DNA from: an uncultured Oscillospiraceae bacterium
GTDB lineage: Bacteria > Bacillota > Clostridia > Oscillospirales > Acutalibacteraceae
Reading direction: 5' to 3'
Assembly (NCBI GenBank): GCA_900552115.1
Contig: URYP01000036.1
Coordinates: forward strand, 1-19,416
DNA: 19,416 nucleotides
The notes below the pieces were generated by a model. It saw only the letters and a list, made by a program, of their open reading frames with translations. It was not told the DNA's origin and did not search any database. Positions 14,311-19,416 of the stretch are shown here, piece after piece; positions within the stretch are counted from its first letter, which is position 1, and each line of letters starts with the position of its first letter. A program made the position numbers and the translations under genes.

Positions 14311-14342
14311 AACAGCCATAAGCCGCACGGCTTATGGCTGTT
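14311..14342. terminator. Bidirectional terminator hairpin
   Basis: AACAGCCATAAGCC pairs perfectly with GGCTTATGGCTGTT (14 pairs) around GCAC. The plus-side tail is TGTTTG, and the minus-side tail is CTATTATTATA. It probably ends both the 13882 gene and the catalase transcript. Confidence 0.65.
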
Positions 14343-14372
14343 TGTTTGCCAAAACAGGTTGCAGGATAGAGG

Positions 14373-14407
14373 GATCCGCATCTCCCTGCAATCGGAGGAT
14401 GCGGATC
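14373..14407. repeat. Inverted repeat downstream of the catalase gene
   Basis: GATCCGCATC and GATGCGGATC are perfect complements, extended by TCC/GGA with one bulge around an eight-base loop. No T tract follows on either strand, so it is more likely a processing or stability element than a terminator. Confidence 0.5.
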
Positions 14408-14487
14408 AGGCGAAGCCGATGCCCTTTGCTTTTACAGCCGCCGCGGCAGCATCGGCGCCAGCCGGACGGGCCATCAGTCCATGCGGC

Positions 14488-15156
14488 TTATTGGTTAAAC
14501 GAGGGCGGTGTGACCTTGGTATCTTCAAAGCCGCCCGCCGGCGAAGGCTCGGACATGCTGAAATACATCTTGGCCGCCTTCGTGGTGCCGAAATCCCGGT
14601 TGGAACCGGTGTTCTGCACCCGGTTGAACGCCTCCCGGAACAGCGCGTTGTGCGCCTCCTCACGGTTCAGCAGGAAGTCAATGGTTTCCTTAACCTTTTT
14701 ATCGTCGATCTGCCGGTACAGGTATTCGTATACCACCTTGGCCCGCTGCTCAGAGGCAATGTTGGACAGCAGGTCGGCGCAGAGGTCACCTGTTACCGTC
14801 ACATAGTCGCCTGTCCAGGAATACCCGGAGGCATTGATCAGGCCGGGATTCAGGCCAAGCAATACATGGGACTGGATTTCCCCGGCGGGCACATGGCAGG
14901 CATCAACGTCGTGGCCGTTGAGCAGGTTGATGGTCTGTGCCACCATTTCCATGTGACCCAGCTCCTCCGCCGCGATATCGAGGAACAAGTCCTTAATTTC
15001 CGGGTCTTTGATACGGAAGCTCTGCGACATATACTGCAAGGCGGCCTTTAGCTCGCCGTTTGCGCCGCCCAACTGCTCCTGCAGCAGGGCCGCGTATTGC
15101 GGATTGGCCTTTTCCACTTCGACCGGATGGAAAAGCTGCTTTTCGTGTTTAAACAT
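14488..15156 (-). CDS. Manganese catalase (CotJC-like)
   Basis: This 222-residue di-manganese ferritin-like enzyme decomposes hydrogen peroxide without haem. Ligand positions of the family are all visible: Glu35 (GELKAAL), Glu65 and His68 (EELGHMEM), Glu136 (ASEQRAK) and His169 (REEAHNALF). Length fits the short clostridial and spore-coat CotJC group, not the longer lactobacillus enzyme. The ATG at 15156 is 11 bases from AAAGGAG; a GTG at 15168 overlaps that site and is rejected. The ribosome binding site lies in the 3' arm of an inverted repeat (15165-15173 with 15192-15200). It follows the acetyltransferase gene by 106 bases with no terminator between, so co-transcription is possible. No cotJA or cotJB is present. 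Confidence 0.92.
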   Translation of the reverse strand: MFKHEKQLFHPVEVEKANPQYAALLQEQLGGANGELKAALQYMSQSFRIKDPEIKDLFLDIAAEELGHMEMVAQTINLLNGHDVDACHVPAGEIQSHVLLGLNPGLINASGYSWTGDYVTVTGDLCADLLSNIASEQRAKVVYEYLYRQIDDKKVKETIDFLLNREEAHNALFREAFNRVQNTGSNRDFGTTKAAKMYFSMSEPSPAGGFEDTKVTPPSFNQ

Positions 15157-15164
15157 GGGATTTA

Positions 15165-15200
15165 CCACTCCTTTCGCTTTTAGTATGGGGCAAGGAGTGG
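15165..15200 (-). promoter_or_regulatory. Hairpin sequestering the catalase ribosome binding site
   Basis: In the minus-strand RNA CCACTCCTT (15200-15192) is perfectly complementary to AAGGAGTGG (15173-15165) with an 18-base loop. The second arm contains the Shine-Dalgarno of the catalase gene. If RNA starts upstream of 15200 this could block translation. The loop contains CATACTAAA, which could instead be a promoter -10 that would leave the first arm out of the transcript. Confidence 0.55.
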
Positions 15201-15262
15201 GTTTTATGAGAATATGTCCCGTAAAAAATATGTGGCCTCTTTGGTATAGGAGGGAAGCGCGG

Positions 15263-15901
15263 TCAGCGTTCTGCGGAAAACCGCTTTAATTCTCCATCCA
15301 AACGCTGATAAAACCGGGACAAATGCACGCCGTCTACCAGCGCGTGATGGCACAGGGTCGAAACCGGCAGGAAAACCCGTCCGTCCTGCTCCTGATAGCG
15401 CCCCCATGTGATACGGGGATTGCTGTCCGCCGGAGAGGGAACCGGCTGAATAAAGGATTCATAGGTGACCCAGGGCAGCGTCGATATAAAAAGCAGGGAC
15501 AAGGCGTCGCCCGTGTCCTCCAGGCTTGGTTCCGATTTGGCGCGCTCCTGCGCCGCGACCGCATACGGCAGGTACTCCTCAAAAGGGTGGCTGCTGTCCA
15601 GCTGGCAATAGCCATAGGTATCGTTTGCCAACGCCACCGTGTGGGAGGTCGGGCACCAGGCGTATTCGATGATGCCCCCGCCGGCGATTCTCTGCCGCAG
15701 CTCCGGCACCGCATTGGCAGCGTGCGAAACACAGTAGAGGAACGACAGGAAAAAGGGGTACGCCTTCTCTTTTACACGGTTTAAAAAATCCGTAATATCG
15801 ACCTTGACGGTCAGGCCGACATACGGCTGGGCCATATCTTTAAAGTAATCGAAATGCTTTTTGCGGGCGAACGTGTCCATATCCACCATTTTAAAGTCCA
15901 T
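15263..15901 (-). CDS. Chloramphenicol acetyltransferase-like protein (CatA type)
   Basis: This 212-residue trimer-type acetyltransferase uses acetyl-CoA. The active-site motif CHHALVDGVH carries the catalytic His186, with Asp190 placed as in known CATs. The oxyanion-side segment FISTLPWVTYESF keeps the conserved Ser and the PW pair. The N terminus (MDFKMVDMDTFARKKHFDYF) follows the family's usual opening, including the Arg that pairs with the aspartate. Clostridial genomes carry many CatA homologues with unproven substrates, so chloramphenicol resistance is possible but not established. The ATG has an AGGAGG ribosome binding site. It has its own promoter (15942-15970) and probably reads into the catalase gene. 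Confidence 0.88.
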   Translation of the reverse strand: MDFKMVDMDTFARKKHFDYFKDMAQPYVGLTVKVDITDFLNRVKEKAYPFFLSFLYCVSHAANAVPELRQRIAGGGIIEYAWCPTSHTVALANDTYGYCQLDSSHPFEEYLPYAVAAQERAKSEPSLEDTGDALSLLFISTLPWVTYESFIQPVPSPADSNPRITWGRYQEQDGRVFLPVSTLCHHALVDGVHLSRFYQRLDGELKRFSAER

Positions 15902-15941
15902 AAGTTGGCCTCCTGTCCGGATCTATGCGTATAGTGTCATA

Positions 15942-15970
15942 AGTGTAGCACGGACGGCGCCGGTAAGCAA
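15942..15970 (-). promoter_or_regulatory. Promoter of the acetyltransferase gene
   Basis: TTGCTT (15970-15965), 17 bases, then TACACT (15947-15942) on the minus strand, just past the MATE terminator. The leader is about 35 bases. Confidence 0.6.
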
Positions 15971-15980
15971 TGGCACAAAT

Positions 15981-16015
15981 AAAAAAGCGTGTATAGGCAT
16001 TGGGCCCATACACGC
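15981..16015 (-). terminator. Terminator of the MATE transporter gene
   Basis: On the minus strand GCGTGTAT and ATACACGC pair perfectly, with an inner GG/CC step, and are followed by TTTTTTATTTG. It starts 14 bases after the stop codon. Confidence 0.85.
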
Positions 16016-16028
16016 CTTCCCGGCGGTT

Positions 16029-17375
16029 TTATCCGTCCGGAAGGGAAACGGTTGGCTTCTTATACCGCCGATAGATCAGCAAGCCGATCAGGTCGGCCAG
16101 CGCCCAGCCGATAGGCACCGACCACCATATGCCGATAAGCCCTAACGTGTGAACCGCCGAGAGCGCATAGGCCAGCGCCACCCGGCTCCCCAGGGATACG
16201 ACGGTCAGGATAATGGAAACGCCCGCTTTTCCAAAGCCGCGGAACAGCCCGTAAAGCAGGAACAGCACCCCGATGCCGATGTAGAACAAGCCCTCGATGC
16301 GCAGGTACTGCATGCCGATGGCAATAATCTCCGTTTCCCCGGCCTTGACAAACAGCAGCATAAGGGGCCGGGCAAAAGCGCAGACACACAGGGAGGCCAA
16401 CACGCAGAAGACGCTGGATATTTGGATGGCTGTTCGCATACCCTTATGGATGCGCTCCGTCCGGCCCGCGCCGACATTCTGGGCAATATACGTGGAAAAG
16501 GCATTGCCGAAATCCTGCGCCGGCATATACGCAAACGCGTCGATTTTTACCACCGCGGCAAAGGCGGCGCTGGCGGCAAAGCCAAAGCTGTTGACAAGCC
16601 CCTGAACCATCAGTATACCCAGGTTCATGATCGACTGCTGGATAGAAGTCAGGACAGAGTTGCTGACAATCAGGCGCAGCAGGCGCTTGTCAAAGCGACG
16701 GTGCCGGCGGGCGGGACAAAGATGCCTGGCCTTTGCAAAAAAGTAAACGGCGATGCAGACCGCCGACAGAGCCTGTGCGGCCACGGTCGCCAGCGCCGCC
16801 CCGGCAACCCCCATTTTAAATACCAAGATAAGTATGAGATCTAGGATGATGTTGGTGACAGCCGCCACCGCCAGGAAAATCAGGGGCACAACCGTGTTGC
16901 CGATGCTGCGCAGGACACCGGCGAAAAAGTTGTAGACCGACACAAAGGTCATGCCGGCCAATATGATCCGCAGATAAGTGCGGGTAAACGCGACCGCCTG
17001 GGCGGGGATGTTCAGCCAAACGATAAACCGGTCAAGCAGGGCATAGGACGCGGCGTTGATGGCGACGGATACCAGAAGAATAAACGCCAGCGCATTCCAG
17101 ATGCTGGTTTTCAGGTCATCCATCCGCCCTGCGCCGTAAAGCTGCGCAAACACGACCCCGCTGCCCATGCACAATCCCAGAATAATGGAGGTGAGCAGTA
17201 CCATCAGCGCGTAGGAGGAGCCAACCGCCGACAGCGCGGTTGCGCCAATGGTTTTTCCCACAATCAGGGTATCCGCAACGTTATAGAGCTGTTGCAGCAG
17301 ATTGCCAAGGATCATCGGCAAACTGAAAAAAATCAGCGACCGGCCGATTTTCCCGGTGGTCAGGTTTTGTTCCAT
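16029..17375 (-). CDS. MATE-family multidrug exporter
   Basis: This 448-residue integral membrane protein is predicted to export cationic drugs or metabolites in exchange for Na+ or H+. It has about twelve hydrophobic helices in two similar halves, each opening with a MATE signature. The first is LPMILGNLLQQLYNVADTLI followed by VGKTIGATALSAVGSS; the second contains SNSVLTSIQQSIMNLGILMVQ and GFAASAAFAAVVKIDAFAYMP. A C-terminal RRYKK tail is cytoplasmic. Length is normal for the DinF/NorM-like Firmicutes branch. The substrate is unknown. The ribosome binding site is GAGGATA. No good -35 was found, so it may depend on a weak promoter near 17392 or on read-through of the tRNA-Arg terminator. It ends at its own terminator. 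Confidence 0.92.
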   Translation of the reverse strand: MEQNLTTGKIGRSLIFFSLPMILGNLLQQLYNVADTLIVGKTIGATALSAVGSSYALMVLLTSIILGLCMGSGVVFAQLYGAGRMDDLKTSIWNALAFILLVSVAINAASYALLDRFIVWLNIPAQAVAFTRTYLRIILAGMTFVSVYNFFAGVLRSIGNTVVPLIFLAVAAVTNIILDLILILVFKMGVAGAALATVAAQALSAVCIAVYFFAKARHLCPARRHRRFDKRLLRLIVSNSVLTSIQQSIMNLGILMVQGLVNSFGFAASAAFAAVVKIDAFAYMPAQDFGNAFSTYIAQNVGAGRTERIHKGMRTAIQISSVFCVLASLCVCAFARPLMLLFVKAGETEIIAIGMQYLRIEGLFYIGIGVLFLLYGLFRGFGKAGVSIILTVVSLGSRVALAYALSAVHTLGLIGIWWSVPIGWALADLIGLLIYRRYKKPTVSLPDG

Positions 17376-17426
17376 AGTATATCCTCAGTTTTAAGTATAT
17401 AACGGGAAAGCCTGGGGCTGGTAGAG

Positions 17427-17470
17427 AAAAAGAGCACACACAGGTCTTACGACCCGCGCATGCTCTTTTT
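17427..17470 (-). terminator. Terminator of tRNA-Arg
   Basis: On the minus strand AAAAAGAGCA pairs with TGCTCTTTTT around an inner GGTC/GACC stem, starting directly after the CCA end. The tail is TTTTTCTC. Confidence 0.85.
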
Positions 17471-17547
17471 TGGCCCGCCCGGAGGGATTCGAACCCCCGG
17501 CCTTTGGAATCGGAATCCACTGCGATATCCAGCTTCGCCACGGGCGG
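17471..17547 (-). tRNA. tRNA-Arg (anticodon CCG)
   Basis: The minus strand reads a 77-base cloverleaf. The acceptor is CCGCCCG/CGGGCGG, the D stem GCGA/TCGC, the anticodon loop TTCCGAT, and the T arm GGGGG/CCCTC with loop TTCGAAT. Discriminator G and CCA are encoded. The anticodon CCG decodes CGG arginine. The outermost pair of the anticodon stem (27-43) looks like a G-A mismatch. It is transcribed alone from its own promoter. Confidence 0.92.
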
Positions 17548-17559
17548 ATAACGGCATTC

Positions 17560-17588
17560 ATTATACAATAAAAAAACCGGGTTGGCAA
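17560..17588 (-). promoter_or_regulatory. Promoter of tRNA-Arg
   Basis: TTGCCA (17588-17583), 17 bases, then a perfect TATAAT (17565-17560) on the minus strand, 13 bases before the tRNA 5' end. Confidence 0.85.
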
Positions 17589-17610
17589 GCCCTGTTCGAA
17601 AGATTTTTTG

Positions 17611-17646
17611 AAAAGCCGCCCGCCGCGTATGAAACGGGCGGACGGC
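17611..17646 (-). terminator. Terminator of mgtE
   Basis: On the minus strand GCCGTCCGCC pairs with GGCGGGCGGC (ten pairs, one wobble) around a 12-base loop, then TTTT. It ends about 23 bases before the tRNA-Arg -35 box. Confidence 0.8.
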
Positions 17647-17665
17647 GTGGTCATTTCAGGGACAG

Positions 17666-19021
17666 TCATATGTGCAGCAGCACAGTGGCCACCCGCAGGT
17701 AAATAAACAGGGAGAGGGCGTCCACAATAGTGGTGATGAAAGGGCTGGCCATCACCGCCGGGTCAAAGCCGATGCGCTTGGCGAGGATGGGCAGCGAACA
17801 GCCCACCAGCTTGGCTAAGAATACCGTAGCCACCAGAGTCAGGCAGACGACGGCGGCCACCACGGGGGTGATGGAGGCGTTGCCCAGCAGCCAGCGGTCA
17901 ACCAGCATGATTTTGCCGAAATTGACCACGGCAAGGGTTACGCCGCATAACAGGCCGACCCGCACCTCTTTCCAGAGGATGCGCACAATGTCGCCCATCT
18001 CGATTTCATGCAGGGACAGGCCGCGGATAACCGTGACCGACGCTTGGCTGCCCGAGTTGCCGCCGGTATCCATCAGCATGGGGATAAAGGCGGTGAGGAC
18101 GGCAAATTTGGCCAGGGAATCCTCAAACGATGCGATAATCATGCCGGTGAAGGTGGCGGACACCATCAGCACCAACAGCCAGGGAATCCGCTTGCCAAAA
18201 ATTTGGAGTGCGCTGGTGCGCAGATACGGCCGATCCGATGGGGTGATGGCGGCCATTTTTTCGATGTCCTCGGTTGTTTCCTCCTGCATGATGTCCATGG
18301 CGTCGTCAAAGGTGACGATGCCGACCAGCCGCTGTTCCTGGTCGACCACGGGAATGGCCATAAAGTCGTATTTGACGAGCTGGCCCGCCACTTCCTCTTG
18401 GTCGTCCAGTGTGCTGACATAGATGACGTGGGTTTCCATAATGTCTTCGAGCACGTCGTCCTCGGCCGCCAAAAGCAGCGTTTTGGCGGAGACAAGCCCC
18501 AGCAGCTTGCGGCCGCTGTCCGTGACATAGCAGGTGTAAATGGTCTCCTTGTCCACGCCGGTGCGGCGGATGCGCTTAATCGCGTCGGCTACGGTCATGG
18601 ATTTTTTCAAGTCCACATATTCGGTGGTCATGATGCTGCCGGCGCTGTCTTTGGGATATTTCAATATTTCATTTATCTGGTGCCGGGTTTTCGAATCGGT
18701 CGACTGCAAAATCCGCTTGACCACGTTGGCCGGCATTTCCTCTATGATATCCACCGCGTCGTCGACATACAATTCATCGACGACTTCCTTTAGTTCGGTA
18801 TCGCTGAAGCCCTGGATCAGCAGCTCCTCCGCTTCGGAATCCATTTCCACAAAGGTTTCGGCCGCCAGTTCTTTCGGAAGCAGCCGGAACAGCATGGGGA
18901 TGGTTTCCGCGGGCAGGTCCTCCATCAGGGCGGCAATGTCGGCCGCGTTCATGTTTTCGAGCAGCTGCTTAATATCGCTGTAGCGTTTTTGCTCCATCAG
19001 GGTTAAAATACGTTCGCTCAT
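17666..19021 (-). CDS. mgtE: Magnesium transporter MgtE
   Basis: This 451-residue Mg2+ channel is gated by intracellular magnesium. The domain order is complete: an acidic helical N domain (1-125) with repeated DLPAE.. and EMPA.. units, two CBS domains (about 128-190 and 192-250) opening at SAGSIMTTEYV, a plug region, and five transmembrane helices from about 280. Helix signatures include FIPMLMDTGGNSGSQASVTVIRGL and the C-terminal GFDPAVMASPFITTIVDALSLFIYL, whose Asp lies in the ion pore. Length is typical. The ATG follows AGGAGG by eight bases. It has a long leader (19022 to about 19275) with several hairpins and a small ORF; a standard M-box riboswitch was not recognised there. It ends at a strong terminator. 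Confidence 0.96.
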   Translation of the reverse strand: MSERILTLMEQKRYSDIKQLLENMNAADIAALMEDLPAETIPMLFRLLPKELAAETFVEMDSEAEELLIQGFSDTELKEVVDELYVDDAVDIIEEMPANVVKRILQSTDSKTRHQINEILKYPKDSAGSIMTTEYVDLKKSMTVADAIKRIRRTGVDKETIYTCYVTDSGRKLLGLVSAKTLLLAAEDDVLEDIMETHVIYVSTLDDQEEVAGQLVKYDFMAIPVVDQEQRLVGIVTFDDAMDIMQEETTEDIEKMAAITPSDRPYLRTSALQIFGKRIPWLLVLMVSATFTGMIIASFEDSLAKFAVLTAFIPMLMDTGGNSGSQASVTVIRGLSLHEIEMGDIVRILWKEVRVGLLCGVTLAVVNFGKIMLVDRWLLGNASITPVVAAVVCLTLVATVFLAKLVGCSLPILAKRIGFDPAVMASPFITTIVDALSLFIYLRVATVLLHI

Positions 19022-19131
19022 CCTGTTTCCTCCTAACCGTGCCGGCCGGAGCCGTCACTGATCATCATGCCGCATACGGACGCGCCGTATACGTTTTGGC
19101 GGAACCAAGATACAAAACTTTCGATGAAGCC

Positions 19132-19212
19132 TCAGGCGTCCCCCACAGGCGCAGGGGAAGAATACGCCCGGGCTCCTCCGGGTTTTGTACCGCCGGTACT
19201 GCCTGCGTCCAT
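19132..19212 (-). CDS. Small upstream ORF in the mgtE leader (26 residues)
   Basis: GAGGTGA lies six bases before the ATG at 19212, a better ribosome binding site than many genes here have. The frame gives a Gly/Ala/Pro-rich peptide that begins MDAGSTGG and ends SSPAPVGDA before a TGA stop at 19134-19132. It is 110 bases upstream of mgtE and inside a strongly paired RNA region (GTACC/GGTAC and CCCGG/CCGGG hairpins lie within it). A regulatory leader peptide is possible. No homologue is known to me. Confidence 0.4.
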   Translation of the reverse strand: MDAGSTGGTKPGGARAYSSPAPVGDA

Positions 19213-19278
19213 GGAATGTCACCTCGCTTTTTGTTTTCATGTGCTGCCGCTGAAAGGCGGCCGTGCGATGTTTCCCGT

Positions 19279-19307
19279 GAGATAAAGCTTTTTGCCTCTC
19301 GCCACAA
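19279..19307 (-). promoter_or_regulatory. Possible promoter of mgtE
   Basis: TTGTGG (19307-19302), 17 bases, then TATCTC (19284-19279) on the minus strand. Both boxes are poor matches. If it is used, the mgtE leader is about 250 bases and includes the small ORF and at least four hairpins (near 19079-19095, 19156-19185, 19189-19201 and 19244-19261). Confidence 0.35.
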
Positions 19308-19329
19308 TCCCTCTGGTTTTTACGCCGCT

Positions 19330-19416
19330 TTGTGGTATAATAGTCTCAAACCTATGGTTTGGAGCAAAAAGTCTTTAGCAAAGCAAAAGACTTCGGAAGA
19401 ATGGTTGTCGCCGCGA
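19330..19416 (+). promoter_or_regulatory. Extended -10 promoter and start of an outgoing gene
   Basis: TGGTATAAT ending at 19341 is a perfect extended -10; the -35 is weak. Downstream are two hairpins, CAAACC/GGTTTG and AAGTCTTT/AAAGACTT. One open frame begins at ATG 19354 and runs to the window end without a stop (MVWSKKSLAKQK, then TSEEWLSPR) but has no ribosome binding site. Another ATG at 19401 has GGAAGA just before it. Which one is real cannot be settled here. Confidence 0.4.

Noticed and set aside
19055..19240. 61-codon minus-strand ORF in the mgtE leader
   Set aside because: It has no ribosome binding site, is very rich in Arg/Lys/Cys, and overlaps the better-supported 26-codon ORF in another frame.
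19022..19275. M-box (Mg2+) riboswitch upstream of mgtE
   Set aside because: The position fits, but the conserved AGGUGAGGCUCCU and CUAAAGCUCUACG segments are not present. GAGGTGAC and GCCTGAGGC fragments are too short to count.

Overview
The window looks like chromosomal DNA from a GC-rich Clostridia-type Firmicute, probably a gut Oscillospirales/Ruminococcaceae-like anaerobe. The evidence is strong AGGAGG-type ribosome binding sites, consensus TTGACA/TATAAT promoters, a Na+-pumping decarboxylase operon with a detached biotin carrier, a clostridial-type manganese catalase, secD and secF as separate genes, and an MgtE transporter. No phage, IS, CRISPR or plasmid genes were seen.

Layout. 1-90 is the broken 3' part of a PfkB-type sugar kinase. 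It runs directly into the 3' end of a minus-strand operon (3510 to 100) encoding a Na+-translocating oxaloacetate decarboxylase: OadG-like gamma, free biotin carrier, OadB and OadA. A roughly 650-base gap follows, holding the operon promoter and leader, three terminator-like hairpins and a duplicated 3' end of a tRNA. The intact tRNA-Val(GAC) is at 4161-4236. The plus strand then carries a class Ic aspartate aminotransferase, secD-secF and prfC, with promoters and terminators between the units. From 10.2 kb the genes are mostly on the minus strand: a small P-loop kinase and inorganic pyrophosphatase (one operon), an AraC/GyrI-like regulator, a half-size EamA transporter with a leader-peptide attenuator, a two-domain proline-linker protein, a small plus-strand unknown gene, a manganese catalase, a CatA-type acetyltransferase, a MATE exporter, tRNA-Arg(CCG) and the magnesium transporter MgtE with a long structured leader.

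How they fit together. The first 10 kb is housekeeping: fermentation and sodium energetics, amino-acid metabolism, protein export and translation termination. The stretch from 11.4 to 17.4 kb is richer in stress and drug functions: a GyrI-type ligand-binding regulator, an EamA carrier, an acetyltransferase, a MATE pump and a catalase. The most interesting non-coding signals are the attenuator in front of the EamA gene (an 11-codon peptide whose stop lies in a terminator loop), the hairpin hiding the catalase ribosome binding site, a Shine-Dalgarno-preceded small ORF in the mgtE leader, and the tRNA-Val 3'-end duplication.
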